Of a stretch of DNA of 58,565 nt, positions 42,805-51,297 are shown in pieces. Position numbers and translations under genes: made by a program. The stretch spans positions 1 through 58,565 of the forward strand of contig JABDCP010000004.1 of NCBI GenBank assembly GCA_013288045.1, read 5' to 3'. The stretch's first letter is position 1; the number at the start of each line of letters is the position of its first letter. The notes beneath the pieces were generated by a model, which saw only the letters and a program-made list of their open reading frames with translations, had not been told where the DNA came from and did no database searches. Source of the stretch: Candidatus Babelota bacterium (GTDB taxonomy: Bacteria > Babelota > Babeliae > Babelales > Babelaceae).

Positions 42805-43425
42805 TTAGACAACCGTATTATATGATGATGTGCTTTTTACAGTTTCCCCGGAATCTTCTTTCAGAAGTACCTCAATGTGCTCTATAAATGTAGTGAGATT
42901 CCTATTAATTTGTTCTAAGCGTCCTATGAGTCCAATTAAGTCGTATGTAGGAGCTTTTGTAACTAGATTAAGCATTGTTCGAAGATTCCCGTTACTTAGG
43001 GCGCTTAATTTTGAAAGTATATCGATAATCTCTTCTTGGGTTACTGGCTTGGTTGTTGCAAGTAAGCGCTCCACATAAGTGAGAGAGTCTTGAGTCCCGT
43101 TTTCTTCGTTTCCACGACCTTCATTTATTTGCACAAGACCTTGGAGGAGAGCCGCTGAATTTTTGGCTACGTCTTGGGTTGTACATAGGAGTTCTTCAGC
43201 TGTGCTGGTTTGGCGTAGGAGTAGTAAGAGGTTTCTTTGGTGGTCTTCTGATAAGTTATGGAGCATTTGAAAGCTTTTCCAAGCACTATGAGGAAAGATA
43301 AAGGTATCTTTTTTGTCTGCTACTATCTCAACTCCATCTGGCGTCATAAACCCAATCATCCTCTGTGAAGCAGTTACTAAAGAAACAGGCATGAGCAACA
43401 GCATTAGTATTAAGTTTTTCTGCAT
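42805..43425 (-). CDS. Exported helical protein of unknown function
   Basis: 206 residues. AAGGAG stands six bases before ATG 43423-43425, and the signal peptide is MQKNLILMLLLMPVSLVTA. Residues about 21-60 (RMIGFMTPDGVEIVADKK, then HSAWKSFQMLHNL) have the strand-turn-strand-helix look of the Skp1/BTB N-terminus, but the match is weak. The rest is a long helical region (LSEDHQRNLLLLLRQTSTAEELL ... LEQINRNLTTFIEHIEVLL) likely to form coiled coils. No enzymatic motif. Own terminator at 42763-42792. Confidence 0.72.
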   Translation of the reverse strand: MQKNLILMLLLMPVSLVTASQRMIGFMTPDGVEIVADKKDTFIFPHSAWKSFQMLHNLSEDHQRNLLLLLRQTSTAEELLCTTQDVAKNSAALLQGLVQINEGRGNEENGTQDSLTYVERLLATTKPVTQEEIIDILSKLSALSNGNLRTMLNLVTKAPTYDLIGLIGRLEQINRNLTTFIEHIEVLLKEDSGETVKSTSSYNTVV

Positions 43426-43670
43426 AAGAACTCCTTCATGTGTATGAAAAATCAACTCTGCTACCATGCTACCCCATTTTCTCGTAAATAAAAACAGCTG
43501 CACTACCAGAGAGTATTGATTATCATGCAGCTTAAAAAGTCCTTCTTGAGTTTAAGAGTAAAAGGATAGTACCTGATTACAGCTCTTTATCCTTTATAAC
43601 CAAAAACCGCGCCTTTGGAAAAAGACGCGGTTTGGAGTAACTGGTTTTTTTGTATAAATCAGGGCACTTC

Positions 43671-44105
43671 TTACAAAGGAATACCATGCTGTGTTTGGAA
43701 TGTTGTTAAATAAGCTTCAACATTATTACGATTAAATTGGCGCGCCATATCTATTGGGCGATCATTATTATCATTTCTCATCCTCAGAGATCTACCCTCG
43801 TGATCTACACCCAGTAAATAGCGAAGAGCATCTAACTGACCGTGTCCTGCAGCCTTGTGGGTTAAGGTTGCTCCATCAATAGTATCTCGGTATTGCCAAA
43901 AATTAGGATATCTTCTGACAAAGTATGATAGACCTTTGATATCACCTTTTTTCGCCGCGGCCATGGCTATATTTATCTGATCCTGAGAGGGTCCCTCGGG
44001 CGCGGTTATGGTCGTCGTTGTAGCCAAATTCATCGCAGAAAGCTGTGCAGCCGATAGGCAAAGAGGGGCAAGAATAATAAAAGCTTTTAGAATAAACTTT
44101 TTCAT
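43671..44105 (-). CDS. Small exported ankyrin-like protein, copy A
   Basis: 144 residues. Start at 44105, with AAAGGA seven bases upstream and a long signal peptide (MKKFILKAFIILAPLCLSAAQLSA). The body has about two to three degenerate ankyrin repeats (INIAMAAAKKGDIKGLSYFVRRYPNFW; ATLTHKAAGHGQLDALRYLL; RPIDMARQFNRNNVEAYLTTF). The copy at 44529 differs mainly in the last third and in the loop after the second repeat. Its promoter is at 44155-44183, and a hairpin built on AACCGCG at about 43604-43634 lies downstream. Probably a small exported adaptor. Confidence 0.82.
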   Translation of the reverse strand: MKKFILKAFIILAPLCLSAAQLSAMNLATTTTITAPEGPSQDQINIAMAAAKKGDIKGLSYFVRRYPNFWQYRDTIDGATLTHKAAGHGQLDALRYLLGVDHEGRSLRMRNDNNDRPIDMARQFNRNNVEAYLTTFQTQHGIPL

Positions 44106-44154
44106 GGTAGTTCCTTTCATACCGTGGTTTGTATCAATTGTATGCTTCATATCA

Positions 44155-44183
44155 ATACTACACAAATAGAAACAATCTGTCAA
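44155..44183 (-). promoter_or_regulatory. Promoter of ankyrin-like copy A
   Basis: On the minus strand TTGACA (44178-44183), a 17-base spacer and TAGTAT (44155-44160). The boxes and spacing are the same in the duplicate at 45013-45041. Confidence 0.68.
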
Positions 44184-44528
44184 TAATTACCAAGAAATGT
44201 TTTCCCTTGTGGGTCTTGCCTGTATAAGAGAAGAACCTATACTCAGTGCGGTTTCTCAAGTTGCAAGAGCAGACCTTTTTCAAAGGACAAAGACACCCCC
44301 CCTGTTTCTTACCTCAGAGGACTGAAAACCCCTGTTCTTAGCTCAAAAAATATTTAAAATGTTCCAAACCATCGATTTAAAAGTAAGTTTTATGCATATT
44401 AAAAAACCATGTGAGTAAAAGGATAGTACCTGAAGACAGCTACTTTACGCTTTATAACGAGAAATCGCGCCTTCGGAGGAAGACGCGATCAGGATTTATG
44501 GCTTTTTCTTGTGTGTATCAGGCACTCC

Positions 44529-44963
44529 TTATAAAGGAATACCATGCTGTGTTTGGAATGTTGTTAAATAAGCTACAACTGCAGGGCGATTGTAGAGAAC
44601 TGCCATATCCATTGGGCGAAGGAAATCATCATTTAGGGCTTCGAGAGATATACCCTCATGATCAACACCCAGCAAATAACGAAGTGCATCTAACTGGCCA
44701 TGTCCTGCAGCCTTATGGGTTAAGGTTGCATTATCAAAGGTATCTCGGTATCTCCAAAAATCAGGAAATCTATTAATAAAGTATTGAAGACCTTTGATAT
44801 CACCTTTTTTCGCCGCAGCCATGGCTATATTTATCTGATCCTGAGAGGGTCTCTCGGGCGCGGTCGTGGTCGTCGTTGTAGCCAGATTCATCGCAGAAAG
44901 CTGTGCAGCCGATAGGCAAAGAGGGGCAAGAATAATAAAAGCTTTTAGAATAAACTGTTTCAT
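44529..44963 (-). CDS. Small exported ankyrin-like protein, copy B
   Basis: 144 residues, same signal peptide and layout as copy A at 43671-44105: ITMAAAKKGDIKGL-type first repeat (here LQYFINRFPDFW), ATLTHKAAGHGQLDALRYLL second repeat and a third repeat RPMDMAVLYNRPAVVAYLTTF that is closer to the ankyrin consensus than in copy A. The substitutions cluster on the loop tips and helices expected to contact partners, which suggests divergence of binding specificity after duplication. A TCGCGCC/GACGCGA hairpin at about 44466-44489 follows the stop codon. Confidence 0.82.
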   Translation of the reverse strand: MKQFILKAFIILAPLCLSAAQLSAMNLATTTTTTAPERPSQDQINIAMAAAKKGDIKGLQYFINRFPDFWRYRDTFDNATLTHKAAGHGQLDALRYLLGVDHEGISLEALNDDFLRPMDMAVLYNRPAVVAYLTTFQTQHGIPL

Positions 44964-45012
44964 GGTAGTTCCTTTCATACCCTGGTTTTTATCAATTGTA
45001 TGCTTCATATCA

Positions 45013-45041
45013 ATACTACACAAATAGAAACAATTTGTCAA
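45013..45041 (-). promoter_or_regulatory. Promoter of ankyrin-like copy B
   Basis: On the minus strand TTGACA (45036-45041), a 17-base spacer and TAGTAT (45013-45018); duplicate of the promoter at 44155-44183 with one base changed in the spacer. Confidence 0.68.
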
Positions 45042-45100
45042 TAATTACCAAGAAATGTTTTCGGTTATGGATCTTGCCTGCACACGAGAAGAACCTATAC

Positions 45101-45733
45101 TCAGTGCGGTTTCTCAAGTTGCAAGGAGTATGCAAGACGATTCCCCATAACACCTTTTTTGCGAAAACCGATCTCCTGAGCCAATCGAAGCACAGTGCTC
45201 TGCGATTGGAAATGAGGATCGAACATACTTTCAGTAACTACTACTAGACCACCAGGTTTAAGAGCATCAAAGAGTTCTTGCATAGCAGCCTTTTGATGAG
45301 GAATCTCACCTAATACGGTAACCAGTAAGGCTCTATCGTACTGATTATGGCCTAGTTTACCATCTCCAAGCCCTGCTTGAAGCAACTGAATTGTATGTAT
45401 ACCTTCTCGCTTAGCCTTTTCTTGGACCTTTTGCAGCATACCTGCTTGTATGTCCAGGGCAGTTACTCTCCCTTGTGCGCCAATCTTTTTTGCTAGAGGG
45501 ATTGTAAGGCGCCCAGGTCCACAGCCAGCATCCAGCACATTCATACCTGGTGCTAGTGCTAGATTACTTAGTATAACGTTCGTCTGATTAGCCCGTGTCA
45601 GGGGGTTATCGTACTCTAAGAGCCTGTGTAGCCAAACCGGACAGGGAAGTACCCAACGATACGAGGCAAATCGCCAGGATATCCAAATTAAGACACATAG
45701 GGCTAATCCAAAAAAGAGATAGTTGAAAGACAT
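45101..45733 (-). CDS. Class I SAM-dependent methyltransferase with an N-terminal membrane anchor
   Basis: 210 residues. Motif I is VLDAGCGPGRLTIPLA at about residues 65-80, motif II is VTALDIQAGML, and motif IV/post lies in YDRALLVTVLGEIP and LKPGGLVVVTES, the UbiE/Methyltransf_11 arrangement. The first about 20 residues are a hydrophobic helix (YLFFGLALCVLIWISW), so the enzyme is probably held at the inner membrane facing the cytoplasm. It is the third gene of a TetR-CPBP-methyltransferase operon, 45 bases after the CPBP gene. The acceptor is unknown; a lipid or quinone is plausible from family and membrane location. Confidence 0.85.
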   Translation of the reverse strand: MSFNYLFFGLALCVLIWISWRFASYRWVLPCPVWLHRLLEYDNPLTRANQTNVILSNLALAPGMNVLDAGCGPGRLTIPLAKKIGAQGRVTALDIQAGMLQKVQEKAKREGIHTIQLLQAGLGDGKLGHNQYDRALLVTVLGEIPHQKAAMQELFDALKPGGLVVVTESMFDPHFQSQSTVLRLAQEIGFRKKGVMGNRLAYSLQLEKPH

Positions 45734-45778
45734 TGTGTGTTCCTTTGCAATAGTTTACTGATGTTGATTCAGGTTCCT

Positions 45779-46600
45779 TTATATATTTGCTCCAAACTGT
45801 TTGTTAAAAAAGAGCTCTTTGTTGTACAGAATAACGATGAGTGAAATGATGCATAGAAGCATGGTTAGAATGCATTTTGTAAACTGTTCTGTTTTACAGA
45901 GCACTGAAAAAAAATTGAGGTTAAAATGAAATATAATCACCGCAATGATGTTACGATTATTCGTATAATATACCCAGTTGAGTAAGATCGTAGCGGGTAC
46001 TATGCTCACGAAAAAATTGAGAGCATAGAATATGTTCGTATGCCACAGTTGGTATTGGTAGTACCCCTTAATAAAAAAAAGTGGCAGATGCCAGAAGGCC
46101 AGTAGACCCGCAAGTATGATCGTTGCTATAAACACTGTGTAATAGCTATGAAGACTATCTACGCCATAGCCTCTCCAGCCGATTTCCTCTAACGTTGGAG
46201 CTAAGAGAAGAATACAGAAACTCAACAAGCCTTGTCCTTGTAAAACGTTAAGCTCTTTGGAGAAAGAAAACTGATCCGCTGAATATCCACATAGTAGTGA
46301 GATGCTTGTAGCAAGTATTAGGACAATCGGCATGATACAAAGTGATAATGTGAAGCTTGTGTTTAGGCTCGGCAGTGAGAGCCGATTCCAGAAATCGTTG
46401 ATAAGTGCTTGATTACCAGAGCTCATGAGCATAAAACTCAGCGCACTGATGGGCGCAAGGAGACCTAGCATGAGGCATAAGGTAATAATCTTCTCTTTTC
46501 CTACCTGGTAACTGAAATATGCAGCAGCAAATCCAAAGATCCAAGTAATAGCCAAAGCTAGTAAAAAAAATTGTACGGGCTTATAGGTATAGTTCAGCAT
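45779..46600 (-). CDS. CPBP-family intramembrane metalloprotease
   Basis: 273 residues, about eight hydrophobic helices. The catalytic motifs are present: TLEEIGWRGYG (EExxxR, about residue 137), FWHLPLFF (FxxxH-type, about 168) and a third helix with IIFHFNLNF supplying the last His and Asn. CPBP proteases process prenylated or peptide substrates inside the membrane. The start lies two bases after the TetR stop and carries AGGA, so it is translationally linked to the regulator. A second, broken family member is at 422-1181. Confidence 0.87.
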   Translation of the reverse strand: MLNYTYKPVQFFLLALAITWIFGFAAAYFSYQVGKEKIITLCLMLGLLAPISALSFMLMSSGNQALINDFWNRLSLPSLNTSFTLSLCIMPIVLILATSISLLCGYSADQFSFSKELNVLQGQGLLSFCILLLAPTLEEIGWRGYGVDSLHSYYTVFIATIILAGLLAFWHLPLFFIKGYYQYQLWHTNIFYALNFFVSIVPATILLNWVYYTNNRNIIAVIIFHFNLNFFSVLCKTEQFTKCILTMLLCIISLIVILYNKELFFNKQFGANI

Positions 46601-46602
46601 AG

Positions 46603-47226
46603 TTATCCTAATCTTTTGAGCAAGAAGTTAAAGGAGCCCTGCGGTGCTTTCAAAAGAGCTTCGATCATTGCAGGAAATGCTCGAGCTCGGCGTTCTAGAT
46701 CCTCGTTTGTCCACGGATAAATTCCTCTATCGGTCAAAAACTGAACTGCGGTGAGTAAGAATTCCGCAGATTCATGAGGGAAGTCTGTATAAAAAACCTT
46801 CTCTTTGCATCCTTGGCGAATCAACTCACCGTAGAGCTTTGATTCTTTTATGAGAGCTACTGCCAACAGCCGTGCATGCAAACCAGCATTACCCGGTTGA
46901 TGGAGTTGGTCAAGTAAGGCATCATAACGCACAGCCAAGCTATCCATCTGAGTGAGTGCATGAATTTTTTCAAGAGCAGTACCTTTCAGATCTTTCAGTA
47001 AAAGCTCCTTGCGCACGTAATCTTCATTGATGATATCTTCCACCACCGCTTCGAGCAGCTCTTCTTTGGACTTGAAATAATGATAGATAGTCCCTTTTGC
47101 AATGCCTACAGATTCCATGATATTTTGCATAGTTACTACGTCATACTCCTTTGTAAGAAAAAGATGACGTGCAGCAGCAATAATCTCGCCTTTACGTATT
47201 TCCGGTTTTTTTACTGTCCTAACCAT
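46603..47226 (-). CDS. TetR/AcrR-family transcriptional regulator
   Basis: 207 residues. The N-terminal helix-turn-helix is typical: IIAAARHLFLTKEYDVVTMQNIMESVGIAKGTIYHYFKSKEELLEAVV (about residues 15-62). The C-terminal about 140 residues form the helical ligand-binding domain, with no obvious ligand. GAGGAAACT precedes the ATG. A perfect palindromic operator at 47283-47299 lies 57 bases upstream, so the protein very likely represses its own operon (TetR, CPBP protease, methyltransferase). Confidence 0.93.
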   Translation of the reverse strand: MVRTVKKPEIRKGEIIAAARHLFLTKEYDVVTMQNIMESVGIAKGTIYHYFKSKEELLEAVVEDIINEDYVRKELLLKDLKGTALEKIHALTQMDSLAVRYDALLDQLHQPGNAGLHARLLAVALIKESKLYGELIRQGCKEKVFYTDFPHESAEFLLTAVQFLTDRGIYPWTNEDLERRARAFPAMIEALLKAPQGSFNFLLKRLG

Positions 47227-47282
47227 AGTTTCCTCGTTAAGTACACTTCATAACTAAGATACTTACTATGTAGTATACCAAA

Positions 47283-47299
47283 TGACCGACCGTCGGTCA
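47283..47299. promoter_or_regulatory. TetR-type palindromic operator
   Basis: TGACCGAC-C-GTCGGTCA, a perfect 8+1+8 palindrome of the form typical for TetR-family operators, located just upstream of the TetR gene and overlapping its probable promoter region. Confidence 0.85.
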
Positions 47300-47463
47300 A
47301 TGGTTTGTTGCTAAAAAATCTGGATTCTATGAGATAAGCGTACCACAGCTACTTTGATAATTCACAAAGTACTGGTTTCTCTTATAACATAGTCGCGGGG
47401 AAAGATTTGTGGTACAAGAATTACCTCTGAGGCGTGCATCATCATCTTAAGAAACCGTTAAGC

Positions 47464-48726
47464 CTAATCTTGGTGGGTTAAGCGAACCAATCTCACGGTT
47501 GGAGTAACCCCACATGGTTCACCATTAACACGTTTCTTCGTGAGAGGCTGCTGCGTACGCGCGTACTCATGCAACTCATCATAGGTACCTACTTCAACAA
47601 ACATATCTGAAAGAGACGCTTCGTGAAGGCACCCAACGCCACTTCCATAACCTACAGTATCTATATAGAGATTATTCTTAACGTCACTTATAATCATGAC
47701 ATGACCTTTAATAAGTATAAGATCGCCCTCTTCTAAAGGCTCTTGCTGCGGTATATCTTTGAAGGTCTGTCCTATGGTTGTCGTATTTTTACACCAATAG
47801 GTTATACCTGAAAGTTGTGCCGCTCGTAAGACAAGGCCAGAGCAATCAAAGCCGCTCTGTGCTCCAGTTGGGCAGGGCCTTCTCCAATTACTAATCAGAT
47901 CATCTCCCCTCTTTCCTTCCCATCTATAAAAGTCATGTGGTGAAAACCGCTGTATATAGCTACAGCCTCCAAAGACATAGGGAATAACTCCTTGTGCATG
48001 CGATACCCACATCCGAAGTATGCTCACAAAAAGCTTTTTTGCTTGCTCAAGGGTTCTTGGGGTATCTATTATAGCTTCAGTATGATGAACAAAGGCAGTG
48101 TATACTGCATCATGTGCATGGTCGACAACAGAGATACCATAATGCGAATCAGTGTCAACCGATTTATTGCGCACAAAGCGAGTACCCGCAGAATACCAGA
48201 CTGACGTTTGAGGATCCTGCCAGGGTAAGAGCAACGTCAGAACCTCAGGGTCTGCCATGATACTTCTTTTGGCGATATGAGGCTCTGGAATGTACCTTAG
48301 TAAAGAGGACGGTACATCCTTAACAGGTCGAACGGAATCTTTATGTACCCAGAAATTTGATCGTGCTACTCCTGCTTCACAATAATAAAAATGAGGAAAC
48401 TCAATGAAAAGCTCTTCCCCCTTTTCTTCTCTGACTATCCCAGCATCGTGGTAGAGGCACTGATGCACACGCGGACATGAATTGGGTCCCGAGTCAGGTG
48501 AAAAAGCGAGGTATGCATAAAAATCTTCTATGCTAGTACTGGAGCTTGCACCACGTAGAGATGTATCAATATCCTGGGCTGCCGTAAACAGACAATCAGC
48601 AATAGGAACCGTAATGATGACCGCACCTTCCTGCTCAAAATATGAACCTGAGCCATCTAGGCATGATCCATAATTGAAGCCTGCATAAAGAGAAATTACC
48701 ACTATGAGATAGCGTAGATTCAGCAT
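47464..48726 (-). CDS. Exported NlpC/P60 cysteine peptidase
   Basis: About 420 residues. The start at 48726 follows AAAGGA and opens a signal peptide (LNLRYLIVVISLYAGFNYGSC). The C-terminal third is an NlpC/P60 domain: GFDCSGLVLRAAQLSG with the catalytic Cys, then EGDLILIKGHVMIISD with the catalytic His, preceded by IPYVFGGCS, the (P)Y-x-x-GG-x-S entry motif. The N-terminal two thirds are likely SH3-like domains (IPIADCLF, FWVHKDSVRPV, TLLLPWQ), as in YkfC-type gamma-D-glutamyl-diamino-acid endopeptidases. It probably cuts peptidoglycan stem peptides, own or foreign. Single-gene unit. Confidence 0.9.
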   Translation of the reverse strand: MLNLRYLIVVISLYAGFNYGSCLDGSGSYFEQEGAVIITVPIADCLFTAAQDIDTSLRGASSSTSIEDFYAYLAFSPDSGPNSCPRVHQCLYHDAGIVREEKGEELFIEFPHFYYCEAGVARSNFWVHKDSVRPVKDVPSSLLRYIPEPHIAKRSIMADPEVLTLLLPWQDPQTSVWYSAGTRFVRNKSVDTDSHYGISVVDHAHDAVYTAFVHHTEAIIDTPRTLEQAKKLFVSILRMWVSHAQGVIPYVFGGCSYIQRFSPHDFYRWEGKRGDDLISNWRRPCPTGAQSGFDCSGLVLRAAQLSGITYWCKNTTTIGQTFKDIPQQEPLEEGDLILIKGHVMIISDVKNNLYIDTVGYGSGVGCLHEASLSDMFVEVGTYDELHEYARTQQPLTKKRVNGEPCGVTPTVRLVRLTHQD

Positions 48727-48851
48727 ACGATCCTTTCTTAAAAGCCTATGTCTTAGGATAGCATAGGTTACACGGTGAGCCAAACAGCGCAAAGAGTATA
48801 ACTGTACATCCTTCTCAGCTTTCTGAAACAACCCTGCTCAATCTGCATGAG

Positions 48852-49337
48852 TTAATTTCTGGTGACCTGCTGGTCATCATAGAGAAACATAACGACCGGT
48901 ATTGATTTAGCGACAGAATATTCAGATAAGAGCTGCTCAAAACGACCAAACCAGGGCTGCTCAAGGAGCTCTTGAGTATATTCAAGAACTAAGAAATCAC
49001 ACTGAAAGGAGCTCAACATAAACTCTTCTAGGCGACCATCTCCTAAACAGAGTGCCTGAGCGTGCTCGAGCTCTTCGTACATGTCACGATAATGCGCAGG
49101 AGCTTTTTTTGTGGTAACCGTTACAATACCGACATTGGTATACATTTCAAGGGAATCGAGACATACGCGCAAGAGGCTTCTTCCTTGCTCATGTGTTGCA
49201 ATGGTAATGCAATGTACACCTGGCGTAAGAAAGTACTGTTGAACGTTTATAATAGTCTGTTCTACTAAGGTTGTACCGGTTTTTCTGCGGGTCCGCGTAA
49301 GATTTCTGAGGTTACTAATATCGAGTCTCTGCTTCAT
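48852..49337 (-). CDS. Unknown protein, possibly a RecA-like fold without a P-loop
   Basis: 161 residues, no signal peptide. AAGGAG precedes the ATG. Alternating hydrophobic strands and helices (VHCITIATHEQGRSLLRVCLDSL; VGIVTVTTK; CDFLVLEYTQELL; IPVVMFLYDD) resemble the core of RecA/KaiC-type ATPases, but the expected Gly-rich GxxxxGK(S/T) is absent (THEQGRSLL in its place). It lies 111 bases downstream of ruvC in the same direction and probably in the rplI-dnaB-ruvC operon, so a link to replication or repair is plausible. Function unknown. Confidence 0.6.
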   Translation of the reverse strand: MKQRLDISNLRNLTRTRRKTGTTLVEQTIINVQQYFLTPGVHCITIATHEQGRSLLRVCLDSLEMYTNVGIVTVTTKKAPAHYRDMYEELEHAQALCLGDGRLEEFMLSSFQCDFLVLEYTQELLEQPWFGRFEQLLSEYSVAKSIPVVMFLYDDQQVTRN

Positions 49338-49448
49338 GGCTCTCCTTCCACTCTTTTTCTACTCATATATCTTGTACTATAAAAAGTACCCCGCTAAATT
49401 GCAAGAGTTGGGCAAGGAATCTACTCGGTTTTTTAGATGATGAGGCTG

Positions 49449-49928
49449 CTACTTAATGAGGGGACTTTTCCAGATGCCGCAGAGCGTCACCGCCAAGGCA
49501 TCCGTAACATCATAGCTTTTAGGGGTTTGAATTCCTTTAAAGAGTCGTGTAATAACCCGTGCTACCTGTTCTTTTTGTGCAGAGCCCGATCCGGTAAGGG
49601 CCAGCTTAATAGTGCGAGGAGCGAACTCTTCAATCCCAATACCGTGCTGATCAGCAAGAAGATAGACTATGCCTCTGAGGTACCCTAACTTTAGGAAGTT
49701 TTGGGGATTTTTTCCAAGGAATGGCGTCTCCAAAGCAATGTTTGTTACCTGAGCTGTGATAATTTTTTCACGAAAGGTAGCATAAAAGGTGCCGATACGA
49801 CTTTCTAACGAGCTTTTACTCTGAAAACAGACTGCTCCGTAATCTAGGACTTCGGTTTTCTGCTTCTCTTTCTTCATGATCGCATACCCGGTTATAGCTA
49901 AACCCGGATCTATGCCAAGGATAATCAT
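49449..49928 (-). CDS. ruvC: Holliday junction resolvase RuvC
   Basis: Dimeric endonuclease that resolves four-way DNA junctions. 159 residues, the normal length. The active-site acids are visible: D7 in ILGIDPGLAITGY, the central Glu in IALETPFLGKNPQNFLKLGYLRG, and the C-terminal acidic pair in SYDVTDALAVTLC (usual form DAxDALA, where His or Asp precedes). It starts two bases after dnaB ends, so the two are coupled. Confidence 0.95.
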   Translation of the reverse strand: MIILGIDPGLAITGYAIMKKEKQKTEVLDYGAVCFQSKSSLESRIGTFYATFREKIITAQVTNIALETPFLGKNPQNFLKLGYLRGIVYLLADQHGIGIEEFAPRTIKLALTGSGSAQKEQVARVITRLFKGIQTPKSYDVTDALAVTLCGIWKSPLIK

Positions 49929-49930
49929 AC

Positions 49931-51295
49931 TCAGTCCATATCTTGAAAGAGTGTCAGATTGTTCTGGAAATGCAGGTACATAGTACCCGTAGGACCATTA
50001 CGATGCTTACCTAGAATAAGCTCAGCTAGCGCAGGATTTTCTGTGTCGGGGTTATACACTACATCACGATATAAGAACATAATAAGATCAGCATCCTGCT
50101 CAATAGCTCCCGATTCCCGAAGATCGGAAAGCATCGGTCTTCTATCAACACGACTATCAACAGCTCGAGAAAGCTGCGATAACGCTATAATCGGAATATT
50201 GAGCTCTTTGGCTAACGCTTTTAACGACCGTGAAATATCTGATACTTCCTGGTGCCTATTTTCATATTGGCGGTGACCATGCAGGAGCTGAAGATAATCG
50301 ATAACAAGCATATCAAGATTTTGCTCAGCCTTGAGTTTGCGCGCCTTAGTGCGAATATCCATAATAGTTTGCATAGCGGTATCATCGATAAACATTTTCA
50401 TAGCACCAAACCGCGCAGCTACGTAGGTAAGCTCTACCCACTCTTCTGAGCTGATGTTTGCATTACGAATCTTTTGATGAGGAATACCCGCTTCAGCAGA
50501 AAGCAAACGTAATGTGAGCTGCTCTGCGGACATCTCAAGTGAGAAGAATCCCACTGAGAGATTCTGGGCAGCTGCATGTCGAGCAATACACATGGCAAGT
50601 GCGGTCTTACCCATAGATGGCCGAGCAGCGAGGACCACAAAGTCACTTGCTTGAAACCCGTTAGTCATCTCATCAAGCTTCTTATAACCGGTTGCTATAC
50701 CGGTAATCGTTTTATCATGCGACTGTATATTAGAAAGATGCTCAAAGGTTTTTTTAAGGCAGACATCGATTTTAACAAAGCTCTGCTGCGCCCGCTTTTG
50801 AGATATTCTAAAGATCGTCTGTTCAGCTTCATCAAGAACGGTCTCGATTTCTTTATCGTCCTGCGCATAGCAGTTGGTAATGATATCGGTAGCTGATTGA
50901 ATGAGCTCACGAAGTACCGCTTTTTCCTTAATAATCTTTGCATGCTGTTCAATGAGCCCTACTGAGGCAATATCTTCTTGTAACGACAGAAGATAGGAGA
51001 TCCCCCCGATCTGAGTAAGCACATCTTTTTTTTCAAGCTCATCTTGCAGCGTAATCATATCAAGTCGCTCTCTGCGTGCAACTACTTCATGCATACTCTT
51101 AAAAAGAGTCTGATGCGCTAAGCTATAAAAATCCTGGGGAACCAGTACATCCGCGATGGCAGCAAAGTACCCATCATGAAGCAGCAAAGAGCCAAGTACT
51201 GCTCGTTCTGCTTCTAGACTAAAGGGAAGTGTCCTGCCAAGTACACGCTCGGCAAGTCCACTCTTCTGTTTTTTTTGAGTACCTGTTTTTTGCAT
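49931..51295 (-). CDS. dnaB: Replicative DNA helicase DnaB
   Basis: Hexameric helicase that unwinds DNA at the replication fork. 454 residues. The N-terminal domain begins LPFSLEAERAVLGSLL; the RecA-like motor has Walker A ARPSMGKTALAM at about residues 226-237, FFSLEMSAEQL, Walker B DMLVIDYLQLL, the ALSQLSRAVD motif, the arginine-finger region DLRESGAIEQDAD, and the final KHRNGPTG. No intein is present. It is two bases downstream of rplI and two upstream of ruvC, the standard replication-ribosome operon. Confidence 0.97.
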   Translation of the reverse strand: MQKTGTQKKQKSGLAERVLGRTLPFSLEAERAVLGSLLLHDGYFAAIADVLVPQDFYSLAHQTLFKSMHEVVARRERLDMITLQDELEKKDVLTQIGGISYLLSLQEDIASVGLIEQHAKIIKEKAVLRELIQSATDIITNCYAQDDKEIETVLDEAEQTIFRISQKRAQQSFVKIDVCLKKTFEHLSNIQSHDKTITGIATGYKKLDEMTNGFQASDFVVLAARPSMGKTALAMCIARHAAAQNLSVGFFSLEMSAEQLTLRLLSAEAGIPHQKIRNANISSEEWVELTYVAARFGAMKMFIDDTAMQTIMDIRTKARKLKAEQNLDMLVIDYLQLLHGHRQYENRHQEVSDISRSLKALAKELNIPIIALSQLSRAVDSRVDRRPMLSDLRESGAIEQDADLIMFLYRDVVYNPDTENPALAELILGKHRNGPTGTMYLHFQNNLTLFQDMD

Positions 51296-51297
51296 AG

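Larger units (their letters stand above)
43556..45128. repeat. Tandem segmental duplication (43556-44270 and 44413-45128)
   Basis: Two copies of a block of about 715 bases, offset by 857-858 bases, each containing a complete ankyrin-like gene, its promoter and its downstream hairpin. The right copy ends inside the last codons of the methyltransferase gene (45101-45733), and the left copy carries the same 3'-end sequence as a stub (about 44232-44265). This shows the right copy is the original location and the left one the product. Confidence 0.85.
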
